From Rhizopus sp. PT2906 (Eukaryota > Mucoromycota > Mucoromycetes > Mucorales > Rhizopodaceae): a stretch of DNA of 64,000 nt. The translations under genes were made by a program, and so were the position numbers. Shown here piece by piece: positions 13,107 through 23,558 of the stretch. Under the pieces are notes generated by a model. That model was not told the origin of the DNA. It did not search any database and was given only the letters and a program-made list of their open reading frames with translations. The DNA lies in the NCBI GenBank assembly GCA_025529335.1, contig JAMYHX010000059.1, positions 62,001-126,000 on the forward strand. Direction: 5' to 3'. Each line of letters begins with the position of its first letter. The stretch's first letter is position 1.

Positions 13107-13808
13107 GTGGGTTCAACGTACAAACATGATGCCTATTTTCCTTACCCAACATAAGCATGCGAGAATAATCTTCTGTCACAGATTCCACCAAAGTTTCTGA
13201 GTAATCCAACTCTCAAGAGATACATCATATTATCAACATCACCTATTTCACGAGCCTTTCTTTGATGCTCTAGGCGAGATTTGATCAATTTGTAATCATA
13301 AATCTTTGATTCTGGTTTATTAATCCATTGATCATTTTCTAGAAAAAGAGAGTCAGAGTTATATATCTCTTGGAGTCATTGACTTTTACTTAGGTATTTA
13401 TCCAATTCCTTTGCTCTCTCTTGCCATTCTTCAAATGTTTTGGCATTCTTTAGTTGATTGATCATCCTATTCTCTGGTTTATTCTCTTTATACTTGTGCC
13501 ATTTTTGCTATATAAAGAATAAGGCGTGTTATTACAAGACGTAATACAGTTTATACACAACCATCCATGGTTCAAATAAGGATCCATAAGTGAGTAATAG
13601 TAAATTATATAGAAAGAACAAGATAGGAACCACAATGTATTTAAGTGGGTCCTGTAACACTTGGTTGGCCGCCTTTAACATCACACTTTTTGAAGAAGAA
13701 AAAAAAAAAAAAAGAGAAATAAAAAGCAAATTCACATGTTTATCAAAGATGGAGTTTAAAATAAGGATGCATAAAGAACACCTCGGAGGGGGAGACCTCT
13801 GCTTTCAT
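11456..13808 (-). CDS. Patatin-like phospholipase domain protein (fungal Tgl/SDP1-like)
   Basis: About eleven exons encode a protein near 570 residues of the fungal patatin-like lipase family linked to lipid droplet triacylglycerol turnover. Resolved exons (plus coordinates) are 11456-11553, 11604-11686, 11752-11801, 11854-12276, 12340-12509, 12558-12595, 12654-12712, 12766-13057, 13146-13337 and 13390-13507. Landmarks are a hydrophobic N-terminal segment (near 13570-13640), LVLQGGTALALYHIGIVKAL (oxyanion-type glycine loop), ISGTAIGAMIAALICIHT, ANVGDLTFEEAY and GERSIWPLIA. The usual lipase elbow GxSxG reads GTAIG here, so the expected nucleophile serine is alanine. A 40-A run (13065-13104) sits in an intron. 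The first exon, starting at 13808 (MKAEVSPSE), is the least certain part. A serine-free elbow may be normal for this subgroup, making activity doubtful. Confidence 0.8.
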
Positions 13809-14311
13809 AATGACTGTCAGTTTTTAAAGTCATAGATACCACGTCTATTTCTATTCGTTGAATAGAATGGTACACTGAAGAGGGGTACCTGGAAGAGAAA
13901 GATAAGAGTCAGTAAGATGAGGTAAGATCATGAATATGCTTTATTGTGGTGATAGTATCTGAAGGTGTAGTCTCATGTGGAGATTAGACTCATCAGAGTG
14001 TGGAATAGACACAATGAGGATCGATGTGCGCTGTTTACCCTTCATATCAATCCTGTACCTATGACTTTTTGTTCGAATGGCACCCTTTGGGACCGATCTT
14101 TTTCCGGTTTAAGGACCAATCAACTCTCCCTTTTTTTCTCGAAGCTTTAACAATTCAGATAAAGCATATTGGAAGGGAGAATTGACCTGAAGAAGGGAAG
14201 GGGGACGTTTCCAGGACAGAAAGGTCCAGTGATTGCCTTATTTGGATACAATATTTTCATTCGCGCTTTCGCTTTTCTCTCTTTTTTTTTTTTTCTACCC
14301 TTGCGCATAGA
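13809..14311. promoter_or_regulatory. Divergent intergenic region between patatin-like gene and leucine aminopeptidase
   Basis: A 503-bp region between two outward-facing genes. It has no convincing coding exon. A T-rich tract (14281-14294) lies just before the aminopeptidase ATG. A CT-rich stretch is also visible at 14128-14140. No factor site is identifiable by eye. Confidence 0.35.
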
Positions 14312-16030
14312 ATGCATCGAGTGACATGTGTCAGACAAACAACGCGATTATTCTCGACTGCAAAAAGATTTGACGCAGTCATCGTTGGTGCTTCTGTTCA
14401 AAACAAGAAACCAACTATTGAAACGCTGGATATCTCACAAGAGACTCGACAACTGATTGAGCATCAACTATCAGCCTCCAACTTTAAGAAAAAGGACGAC
14501 GTGAGAGTACTATATGACATCAAGGGACTTAAGCAAGTGGCGATTGTTGGAATCGAACAAGAAAAGAAGAATGAGCCTGAGACAGCTCGACGTGCAGTAA
14601 GGAAGAAAATATTGAAAAAGGGACTGCCCTATTCATGTACACATAGACAGCACTTGGCTTACACGCGCTCAAACCCTTGGGTGCCAAAAAGATTGGTGTT
14701 GACTTGTCTTGCATGCACGCTCAGGGTGCTGGAGAAGGCGCCGTTTTGGCACAGTTCTCGTTTGATAAGCTCAAGACCAAAGAAAAAGAGGATGCGATAG
14801 AAGTTGAGCCCCTGAAGTCAAGCCCAGACTGGGAGAAGGGACAAATTATGGCTGCGTCTCAAAATGTGGCTCGCATGCTCATGACCTCACCTAGTAATTT
14901 GATGACACCCAAGCTCTTTGCTGAGGAGGTCGCTTATCTTTTGGCCGGGCTTGAGAATGTTGAAGTCATCGTCAGAGACGAAGAATGGGCCATAAAGCAA
15001 AACATGAATGCATTTTTAGCTGTGGCTAAGGGAAGGTAAACGATAATGATAAAACATAGAATACCTTACTCAACACCACGCTTTATCAGTCGTGAGCCAC
15101 TGAGATTCTTGGAGATTCATTATAAAGGTGGAAAAGAAGGAGATAAAGCACATGGATTGGTCGGTAAAGGCGTCACCTTTGACTCGTAAGTTGAAAATAG
15201 GATGTCCATTTCAATAGTTAATATTCCTATAGTGGAGGAATCTCTTTAAAGCCATCTAATAATATGGCCCTGATGAAGGGCGATATGGGTGGTGCAGCCA
15301 CAGTAGCAGGCGCACTTTACGGTATCGCAAAGTTAAAGCTACCTGTCAATGTTATCGCTGTTACTCCACTTTGTGAAAATATGCCATCAGGTCAGGCTAC
15401 CAAACCAGGTGATGTTATCAAGGCTATGAATGGTAAATCCATCGAAATCCTTGACACAGATGCTGAAGGACGCCTTATTTTGGTAATTGGCTTGATTGTG
15501 TATGCACAAAAAAGGCTAACCATATTATATATTAGGCTGATGCACTACATTACATCAGTTCAAAGTATCCACTTGCTAGCCTTATTGACCTTGCTACACT
15601 GACAGGAGCTATGGATGTTGCATTGGGTAATGTATTTGCAGGTGTATTCACTAACTCAGACACACTTTGGACACGTCTGGAAGCAGCAGGTAAATCAGCC
15701 AATGACCCATTTTGGAGAATGCCATTACATGATGAGTACTTGAAGGAGATGCAAGAGTCCTTGGTGGCAGACTTGAACAATCTTGGTAAAGGAAGATCAG
15801 GTGGTGCTTGCTCAGCAGCTGCCTTTTTAAAGGAGTTTGTTGCCAATAATGTTGATTGGGCACACATTGATATAGCAGGTGTTATGGACAGTCAGGCAAC
15901 AGATGGATATCACATCAAGGGCATGAGTGGTAAGTCATGAATATATAATTTACAAGAATAAATCAACTAATCCGTCATAGGTCGTCCTACGAGATCATTG
16001 ATTGAGTATATCGGAAAGAACAGCTTCTAG
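14312..16030 (+). CDS. Leucine aminopeptidase, peptidase family M17
   Basis: Six exons (14312-14596, 14647-15035, 15090-15185, 15233-15482, 15536-15929, 15981-16030) give 487 residues, normal for hexameric M17 aminopeptidases that release N-terminal leucine and similar residues from peptides using two metal ions. The metal and catalytic region is intact: GKGVTFDSGGISLKPS, MKGDMGGAA and LDTDAEGRLILADAL. The family signature begins NTDAEGRL; here the first residue is Asp, a mild substitution next to the metal ligands. The N-terminus (MHRVTCVRQTTRLFST) is basic and hydroxylated, so mitochondrial import is possible. The C-terminus ends SLIEYIGKNSF. The third and fourth exons are joined inside the DSGG metal motif, which confirms that splice. 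The remnant mobile unit begins within about 30 bp of the stop. Confidence 0.93.
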
Positions 16031-16039
16031 ATTTGAAAT

Positions 16040-16749
16040 AAAGTTGTACTTTCATATTACAGTTTTCGCAGATACAAAAGGAAATTAGTTTCAGACATGC
16101 TGAGCACTTCTTGATACAGAGGATTTTAAGTGAAGTGTGATTAATTTTCATAATGTGATATGCCAATTCCAATAGTAATTCTCTTTTATCAATTAAACAA
16201 ATCTCTTTCATATCAACACAGTCCTCAAAGAAAATCATGCATTACAACTTTCACGAGTTGTTTCATTTGTGATAGCCCAGATGTGCTCAAGAAGTTGCTG
16301 CTGGTTAAGACTAGGCTCTCAACTTGGAGAAGCACTCTTCCGAAAGACGAGTAGGTCGGAATAAGGCACAATTCGTGCTCAGAGTTATCAAACAATTCTC
16401 TAACTACACCAAATTTGTGAATGGGCGCATTATCCATCACAAATAAAGTGGGACCCGCGCTGGTTGGATTAAGTTTCTCTATTATAAGTCGGACAAAACT
16501 TTCTTTAGTGGTTGGTTCTTTGTTGATAGACTGACAACATAGAATTAGAATAAAACAATGACAACGTCTCTTTTTTTTATCTTTTATCTTTTTCTTCCTC
16601 GAAAGGAAACAAACTAAGTTGGTGACTTTATAAAGTCATGTTTAGTTTAGCGCTGCAGATCGAAAAGCTCCGTCGGGCGACATTATAGGTAATGTGTAGA
16701 GGTAGCGTCCATAGTATTAGTCTACCTTCTGGTGTATGCAATGTTTCCC
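16040..16749 (-). mobile_element. Degenerate DDE (Tc1/mariner or IS630-like) transposon remnant
   Basis: On the minus strand, bases 16530 down to about 16225 read as the DDE_3-type endonuclease core: TLFVMDNAPIHKF followed by LCLIPTYSSF, where the second aspartate motif and the usual YSPxLNPIE motif are expected. After YSSF the frame is broken, and stops follow down to about 16040, so the gene is dead. Bases 16531-16749 are non-coding and closely match the left parts of the short elements at 28857 and 44471. They share the GGGAA-ACAxTxCATxCACCAGAA end, the CTAAACATG block, the TTTGTTTC block and TATGTTGTCAG. The last block ends in an AG that can act as splice acceptor for the transposase exon. 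The transposase N-terminus is missing or lies in an unrecognised upstream exon. Confidence 0.75.
16059..16091 (+). repeat. Inverted repeat, left arm, of the DDE/Fanzor unit
   Basis: The arm reads ACAGTTTTCG (16059-16068), 12 unmatched bases, then GAAATTAGTTT (16081-16091). The same two words occur in reverse complement at 17298-17331 with 13 bases between them. The paired match of 21 bases with nearly equal spacing is unlikely by chance. It flanks both the transposase and the Fanzor-like remnants, so these are likely ends or subterminal repeats of one unit. TA precedes the inner CAG on this side, as in Tc1/mariner target sites. Confidence 0.6.
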
Positions 16750-17208
16750 TTTTTTTTTTTGAGGAAGATGATCGGAATAAAATTCCTGTAGTTGTATTTG
16801 GCAATGGCCTCAAAAACAAGGGCCATGTTCGTATAAAGGACACCAACACGGTGCCTCTGGCAAGGTATATAAACAACTTCAACGACATGAGAGGTTAGGG
16901 GAGCTTCTTCTGCCAGATATAAACGAATATGATACCTCGAAGGTATACAAAAACAACATTCATTTAATATCGATAGTCATATAATAAAATATCACTTTTT
17001 CTATAGACTTGTAACAGCAGCTTGATAAAAAACTTGAAAAATCAAAGGTGTGTGGAAGTGGTGAAGATGAACACAAGATCTACCAAATATTCATCTGCAA
17101 AAGTTGCAATATTTATCGGAATCGAGACGTCATGGCCGCAAAGAATATGCTTGCCATTGCTGAGCCTATCTCGAACGATCATGATCGTCCTAATGTCTTT
17201 ACAAGATA
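16750..17208 (+). pseudogene. Fanzor/TnpB-like RNA-guided nuclease gene fragment, copy 1
   Basis: Frame pieces on the plus strand give, in order: IPVVVFGNGLKNKGHVRIK (near 16776-16840), then after a frameshift GELLLPDINEYDTSK (16896-16942), an intron 16943-17006, TCNSS, and after another frame change FICKSCNIYRNRDVMAAKNM (near 17090-17150), ending VFTR at stop 17206-17208. The order of FGNG block, E-x-TSK, zinc ribbon Cys pairs and NRD-x-x-AAKNM (RuvC-III aspartate) is that of TnpB and its eukaryotic relatives, the Fanzors, which cut DNA guided by RNA. The N-terminal half with the first RuvC motif is missing. At least two frameshifts and a Cys-to-Ser change in the first ribbon pair show decay. 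The assignment rests on motif order, not a search. Confidence 0.65.
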
Positions 17209-17297
17209 ATGCGCCACCTCCAATGTGGTTGCTGCGCTCTAAGCAATGAAGGCTTAAAGATACCTACAGGTAAAAAAAATTGCTTTTCAACTTTTCA

Positions 17298-17331
17298 AAA
17301 CTAATTTCTGAATTTAAAGTACGAAAACTGT
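17298..17331 (-). repeat. Inverted repeat, right arm, of the DDE/Fanzor unit
   Basis: Read on the plus strand, AAACTAATTTC (17298-17308), 13 bases, then CGAAAACTGT (17322-17331), followed by TAC. It is the inverted partner of 16059-16091. The outer span is 1273 bp, far shorter than an intact transposase-plus-Fanzor element, so an internal deletion or heavy erosion is inferred. Confidence 0.6.
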
Positions 17332-17936
17332 TACAAGATACTCTCTCTCTCTCCTTGACTTTGGTTCATACCCTAGCCTTTATGCAACAGAATCTACATT
17401 GTTAAATTCAGTCTAGTCTTTATTAAATCAAGTTTCGCGTTTTGCCCTATACAAGATACTTGTTCCAGTTGTGATCTTTTTGAATATACAAAATAGATTT
17501 GGTGAATAAGCTACAGTGATCCTCATCTCTTTAGGTGCACCCTTTCATGACTAAGTTCCTGATCAAACCTTTTTTTTCTTGTGCTGTGACATATGATTCT
17601 TTAAATCTGTTGAATATCACACTTTTTCAGTGGTTTGATCGTTAATATTGATAATGACTTCTTTTTTTTTTTATTTCAACTTGTGCTTGGATTGATCAAG
17701 TATTGATATACAAAGTCAAAATAGAGAAAAGAACAAAGTTCCTAAATATAAAAACGTGTATGTGCACGTCCATTTGGTTTAAGGTTTCATCACGAGACTA
17801 TTTTGTACACTTTTTCTTTTTATCCAATCAAATTGTGTTTAGTCCAAGTGATCATAGACACACAATTAAAAAAATAATTTTTACTTCTTTTCTTCTTCTT
17901 TTTTCTTTTTAATATTATTCTTTCCTTTTTTCTAAA
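17332..17936. other. AT-rich intergenic region upstream of cyclin gene
   Basis: No coding exon or repeat family was recognised. A short CT microsatellite occurs at 17341-17353. A long pyrimidine tract (about 17880-17935) directly precedes the cyclin ATG and probably belongs to its promoter or 5' UTR. Confidence 0.4.
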
Positions 17937-18936
17937 ATGCTATCATCCTCACCTCCAGTTACCTTTGATTTAGCAAAATATCCAACTGTAGACACAATAC
18001 GACTCTTAGCTTCCTTACTCGAACGTATGACGGCAGCCAACGATTTATTAAATAAACAGCAACCGGTTTATACTCGGTTTCATGCTCGACTTGTGCCTTC
18101 GATTGATATTTTTTCGTATTTATCTAGGATTCTAAAGTATTGTCCTTGCGCCAATGAATGCTTCCTAAGTTTACTCGTCTATTTTGATCGCATGTCTAAA
18201 AATGCACTAGCCTTGACAGGAAAACCATTTACGATTGATTCGTTTAATATTCATCGATTGATTATCGCTGGTGTCATGGTTGCTTCCAAGTTCTTTAGTG
18301 ACGTGTTTTATACAAACACTCGATATGCCAAGGTACTTTTAAATATATACATCATAGAAAGATATACTAATTCCCGAATAGGTTGGTGGATTACCAGTGA
18401 CTGAATTGAATAGCTTAGAAATAGAGTTTCTCAAGTTGAACAGTTTTAATCTGACGGTGCCTATTAGCGAACTTCAACGATATGGAGATCAGTTGCTTAA
18501 AGTGGGATATATGGATGTGAGACCCATAAGACATGTTCGATCTACTTCCTTGGATGTGGATAGATTATCTGACTATACTCAACGTTTATCGATCTCAAAA
18601 GAAGAGCACAAGAATCATCAGAAAAAAGGTGTTCGTAAGATGACGAGTGCTAATAGTCTTCAAGAGTCCTATCATTTACCACGCTATTCACGATCTAGTG
18701 TTAATCTGTGTCATCAGTACAATAGTCCAAGACAAGAAGTGATTCCTCCTCGTAGAATAAGTATTACGTCTATTTATAATACGAATGGTAATAATAGCAG
18801 TGGCAGCATTAATAATATCAACTATAATGAAATTTACTATTATTATCATCCCACGGCTACTACACCTATTATCGGTATACCTACACCACCCCCTTCTGCT
18901 TCACCCCAGCAACAATCATCTATTATATATCTTTAA
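17937..18936 (+). CDS. PHO80-like cyclin (Pcl family)
   Basis: Two exons (17937-18332 and 18382-18936) encode 316 residues. Residues 20-165 form a cyclin box of the Pho80/PCL type: LLASLLERMTAANDLLN, a segment with PSIDIFSYLSRILKYC, then LLVYFDRMS, RLIIAGVMVASKFFSD and, across the intron, GGLPVTELNSLEIEFL. Such cyclins bind Pho85-like kinases and control phosphate, glycogen or polarity responses in yeasts. The splice joins AK to VGGLP, the normal run of the family. The C-terminal 130 residues are low-complexity (Asn, Ser, Tyr, Pro-rich) and poorly conserved by eye. The specific Pho85 partner and pathway cannot be told from the sequence. Confidence 0.87.
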
Positions 18937-19652
18937 TAACACACACACTTACATATACACACATATACAATTTATAAATATACCTATTATCTATATCACT
19001 CATATATAAACACACACACCCAGAGAGAAAGAAAGAGAGAGAAAAAGAGAGACACACACATATACATATAAATATACACATTACAAAAGAACCCATATTA
19101 TCTTTATTATTATCACTATGACTTACCTATATTGTTATTCATGTATATATACTTTCTTTGAATCTGGCATTTATAATATTAAACCATACTTATTATTTCT
19201 TTGTTGCTTTTTCTGTTTCCTTGGAGATAAAAAAAATACAACGATGTCTGTATGATCACATCGTACATCTACTTATTTAAAGATGTATACTCTATTTAAT
19301 CTTTTCTTGTCTGAGGAATATTATGGCTTCTATGAAACTACATTCATTATGATGATGCACAAAAAGGAATATAAAAAACACATGTAGGGGGGTGGAGAAA
19401 GACTAAAGTGCCCAAAACTCAAGGATGACGCTATTCCATCCATGTGGCTGTCTCTCTTAAAGAAATGTCCCTTGCATACTGTTCTTAGTAAAAGTATATA
19501 TCCATGACTATATTTAACAAACAGTTCAGAATAACATTCTATAACGCAAAGAGTCACTTGCCAAATCAAGGTGAAAGAGTGACGCCTTCAGACATTTAGA
19601 GAAACTCAGAGGTACCAAATGGTTTAATCGTTTATATCCTTTTTGTCCAAGT

Positions 19653-19850
19653 TTACAACTGCCGTTGCTCTTGTTGTTTGCTCATTCGTTGCCAACGCTG
19701 AGTCTGTCTGTATGCAGTCTGTTTAAGAGACCGTCTGTTCATGTCTCGCATTAGTCGTGCGTGCCTGGACTATTATTATTTTTTTATTTGCTTGGAAAGA
19801 ATGTATTTTTGTAATATAGTGTGCACGATGAAAGTTGTCATGGAAACCAT
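19653..19850 (-). CDS. Possible small spliced ORF, basic 46-residue protein
   Basis: On the minus strand an ATG at 19850 starts MVSMTTFI, a possible GTGCAC donor at 19826 opens a 57-bp intron, and an AG at 19770-19771 joins to SRHARLMRDMNRRSLKQ and a Gln/Arg-rich end stopping at 19653. The second exon has a protein-like composition unlike the surrounding AT-rich DNA. The family is not recognised and the donor is weak. It may be the last exon of a gene whose upstream exons were missed. Confidence 0.25.
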
Positions 19851-19882
19851 CTTATAAGCTTAGCAACTTGGTCGTTGCTAAG
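19834..19882. promoter_or_regulatory. RFX/Crt1-like X-box and perfect inverted repeat
   Basis: GTTGTCATGGAAAC at 19834-19847 fits the RFX-type X-box pattern GTNRYCATGGNAAC. Just downstream CTTAGCAAC-TTGGTC-GTTGCTAAG (19859-19882) is a perfect 9-bp inverted repeat with a 6-base loop that carries RFX-like half sites in the opposite order. The sequence is visible; binding is inference. The X-box also overlaps the start of the doubtful small ORF. Confidence 0.3.
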
Positions 19883-21205
19883 ATTTTTTCTTTTTTTCAT
19901 TTACATTAGTTTATAGCTCACCCTGTTGCATTGTAACCACAATCACAAGGGGCAGCGTTTCCGAAGTAATAGAGGTTAGTCGCCGAGGTAACTTTATAAA
20001 AATTGTAATAGCTAATCCTTCCCTTCTAGAGAAAGGCTACCTACTTCCTCAAGCATCATAAAGATTACTATCGGATTCGGGCAAACTGGAAAAGCTTGAG
20101 AGAAAAAAAAAAGGGTGAAAAAAGACCTTCTTTTATACTTTTTTATCTGTTTACATCTGTGACCTTGAAAAACAGAAAAGGGAGATCTCGAGCTGAGGCT
20201 GTTTGCCTGGGTAACCAATAGGACTGTGTTTTGAAGGAAAGTCACTTGTAAATACAATGTTCTGCCTGGACAGTTGTATTGCTACAAGTCAATACTTCAA
20301 CGCGTACATCATTCAGCAATTGGTACAGCAAGTCTTTTCTGATAAAGGCGACATTATTACGTAATGCACGTACAGAGATAGCTGCCTTTCATACATCTAG
20401 CAATGAGCAAAACTAAATGCAGCAGTAGTATACATACAACTTATGTTAGTCCGGTGTGCTGAAAATCGTACTCTAATTCATGATAAAGGCTAATGCTACC
20501 ACAATCGTTTCTTCTTTAGTTGAGAATAGTATCTCAGAAGCTGTCAACATAAACTATCATTGAGTTCATCATGCTTCTCAGAGCCAATTAAACTTGATTG
20601 AATAGTTTGTTATTTAAGTCTTTATACTTATTAATGAGCGTTGTATAGTTGGCAGTAAGGATAAAAGATAACCATCCCGTTTAATCTACTTCTAGCTTCA
20701 GCAATAAGCATTACCTTTTTGATTAATCTCATGTCCTTTACTCTCTCTCTCTCTCTCTCTCGATTTATTATTTTTCACCTTTCGTTACAATATCAATTGA
20801 TACCGCAGTTTTTTAGCTGTATAGCGCTTTTTTCCATGCTTCAATCATGAAACAAAGACATACGCCATGTCAAAGGGCGCTATTATCGTCATCAATACAA
20901 TCCGGCACTTCACGAGTTTTTTTAACGTCACTTGAGAAAACCACCTATAATTTGATAGCATTACTTTATACTGTAATCAGTAGCTTGATCAAGTAAAATT
21001 ACCATAACCCTTATGTAGGGCAATTATTGTTTCGTTCTTCGACGATAACCTGCAAATGAAAGCAAAGTTTGTTAATTCATAGGGTTCATATCCTGTATAT
21101 ATTATCAGATATCAAGCACAGAAGCATGAGTAATTAGAGAAATAATATATATATAGTTTTTGAAAAGAGCACTTTCAAGCTCGTCATCATACACTTTATC
21201 TCAAT

Positions 21206-21652
21206 ATGAAGTTTATTGCTGCTATTGTTCTCCTTATGGTAAATCTGCTTGCTGTAAATTCCGAACCTATGGTTCTGCAAACAGTTCAAAAAAACGTGGA
21301 TCTTGTCTACATGGAGTTCGCTCAGGAGAGTTTCGAGCATGAGTGTATCCGAAATTTTACAGAAAGCGTTTCTTTTGCTTTGGATAACTTGTACGAAAAT
21401 AGATGTGTTGTGGCCAGCTATAGCAAATCAGACGCAACTCACATAAAGTATACATTCAATTGCTGTGAAAGAAGCAACTGGATTCGCGTCAATACTTTTG
21501 ATTTCAATAGACCCCTCCAAGCCGGCAAGTTAGGTGGACTTAGGTTTCAAGAAGCCTCTCCAAGTGATACCGGTCACACCATCACTTTTTTCAAAGTAAC
21601 GGGCAAAAAATCACAAATTATCAGTTCAGAGCAGCTTTTTTCCATAGTCTAG
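21206..21652 (+). CDS. Small secreted cysteine-containing protein, unknown family
   Basis: A single exon of 148 residues. The N-terminus MKFIAAIVLLMVNLLAVNS is a classic signal peptide, with cleavage likely near residue 19-20. The mature part has four or five cysteines (CIRN, CVVAS, NCCERS), no later membrane segment and no domain I recognise. A TATA-like ATATATATAG lies about 60 bp before the ATG at 21146-21155. It may be an extracellular or cell-wall protein; an effector or enzyme role cannot be inferred. It sits alone between two gene-poor stretches. Confidence 0.65.
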   Translation: MKFIAAIVLLMVNLLAVNSEPMVLQTVQKNVDLVYMEFAQESFEHECIRNFTESVSFALDNLYENRCVVASYSKSDATHIKYTFNCCERSNWIRVNTFDFNRPLQAGKLGGLRFQEASPSDTGHTITFFKVTGKKSQIISSEQLFSIV

Positions 21653-22399
21653 TGTCATAGCAATGCTATCAAGATGGATTAATAAAAGCATCCTCCTGCT
21701 AATTTTCCCAGATCAGATCAAAGTAGTTTCAAAGTTGTAATATTTGAATGATTGGCCTCATCATTAGGCATTTGAATGATCAATATTGTTTACTATATCC
21801 GTAGATGGTATGAACCAGTCAAAGCAATCAAGATTAAAATAATTAGCTGCTCTTTGACCTATTTCGTAATCAGATTGGGTTGTAGATCTTGTCCAATCTC
21901 TACAGCTGCAAACTTGGGTTAGAACGGACGTTAACTATTACTGGAATACTTTTAAAACAAATATACACGAATTTACTAGTTTTAAGGCACAATAAACACA
22001 TTCAGAAAGAAAAACCGCAATGATTTCCATTGTTCAAATAAATCTTTAGCTGCTATTGACTATCAGACAATTTAATAAGTAATTTAGCCTTGTGTTACTG
22101 ATTTTATTTGTTAACTGATGGATTTATAAACAAGTTTTTTTTTTGTAGAAAGTCATCATTTCTCATGACGTTTATTGTTAAAAGTATAGCAAGAGTAAAT
22201 AGACAAGTTGTAATATAAAGGTAAGCTCTTTATCTTTATTATAGCTGTTGTTGTTGTACACTTATAAATTATATTACTTACACGAGGGAACAGAAAGACA
22301 GTTGATGCTACACAAAGGGCCAAGGATTATAAGTTTTTTTATTTAATTCTTTTTTTTTTCTTTTTTTTTTTTACCTTTTTTCATTTAAACCATATTTCA
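21653..22399. other. Intergenic region, nothing recognised
   Basis: About 750 bp of AT-rich DNA with no convincing exon or RNA gene. T-rich tracts at 22332-22380 immediately precede the septin-like ATG and probably belong to its promoter or leader. Confidence 0.4.
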
Positions 22400-23534
22400 A
22401 TGGCACCCAGGTCCAGGAAACACACTGTTTCACATTTTAATGTGATGGTCGTTGGGCACTCAGGGGTAGGCAAGACAAGTTTTATCCGTACTCTACTAGA
22501 AACCCTCAGACTGGAGGAAGAACAACGAAAAGAGGAGACACCAACGACCAAGAAGAGGAGAGACTCATTTATGAGTGAAACATCCTTTGTGAATATTGAA
22601 CCAGAAGGACCTATTGAGAAGACATTACAGCCTTATACTGTATCAAGAGAGATCAACATTGACCGAGAACATGTTCTCCTGACATTGATTGATACACCTG
22701 GATTTCACCAAGAGTACTTGATCGATAAACAGCTGCATGATATCTTGAAATATATTGAACATCAGTTTGACTTGACTTTGGCCGAGGTAACTCTAGGGTT
22801 ACTTTAATAAGTGCTTATTATTAAAAGGGAAAGGGGGAAACCTAAAATAGGAAACAAAAGTCAAGCGTAATCCAAAAGCAGTCGACACGCAGGTTCATTG
22901 TTGCCTTTATTTTATGGATCCCAAGAAATCGTGTTTGGATGAATACGACATTCGTATCCTCACAAGATTATCAAACCGTGTCAATGTCATCCCTGTGATC
23001 GGAAAAGCAGATCAACTTACCTTGGCTCAAAAGAACCGATTGAAACCAAAGATCATTCAAGATATCTATAACAAGATACCCATTTATGGTATGCCTACAA
23101 AAGAAGAGGAGGAAGAGGAGGAGGATGAAGAGACCAAAAAAGCAGAGACCTTGAATGACTTTATACAACAATTCAACTACGAGGAAGAAGACCAGGATAC
23201 AAAGACGATACTGGACTATCTAAAGATCATTCCGTTCACGTTCATTGCGTATGAGGATGAACCTGATACGGGTAAACCACTAGAGATCGAAGGATTATCA
23301 CTTGGCAGAGATTTTGGATGGGGAACAATCGATTGTCTAAACGATAAATATTCAGATTTCAATCAACTAAAGCATGCATTATTATTCACACATAGAAAGT
23401 TTTTACAATTAGATACCGTCGAACGATATTACGAGCAGTATCGAACTGAGAAACTGATGTTCAAGAGAGCAACCAGATTAAAGTCGTTAGATATGTCTTC
23501 ACAAAAGATATTAAAAGATTTGAGCGAATTATAA
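22400..23534 (+). CDS. Septin-like GTPase
   Basis: Two exons (22400-22786 and 22851-23534) give 356 residues. The P-loop GHSGVGKTS is at residues 19-27, LIDTPGFH supplies the G3 switch, and VIGKADQLT supplies the G4 motif, with septin-like surroundings (VHCCLYFMDPKK in exon 2). Septins polymerise into cortical filaments that organise septation and polarity. The protein is divergent: it has acidic insertions (a Glu-rich run near 23102-23131) and G4 reads GKAD rather than AKAD. It lacks an obvious long C-terminal coiled coil. Acceptor 22850 joins AEETKVKRNPK in frame. A different septin-related GTPase subfamily is possible. Its stop lies 24 bp from the opposing OHCU decarboxylase stop. Confidence 0.78.
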
Positions 23535-23558
23535 CTTTATATAATAAACGATTTATTA

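Larger units (their letters stand above)
18937..21205. other. Gene-poor region with microsatellites
   Basis: A 2.3-kb stretch between the cyclin and a small secreted protein gene. It opens with CA, TA and GA microsatellite tracts (18940-19080) that may lie in the cyclin 3' UTR. A CT tract lies at 20742-20762. A doubtful small spliced ORF (19653-19850, minus) and RFX-like motifs are listed separately. No tRNA, rRNA or larger protein-coding exon was recognised. Confidence 0.45.
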
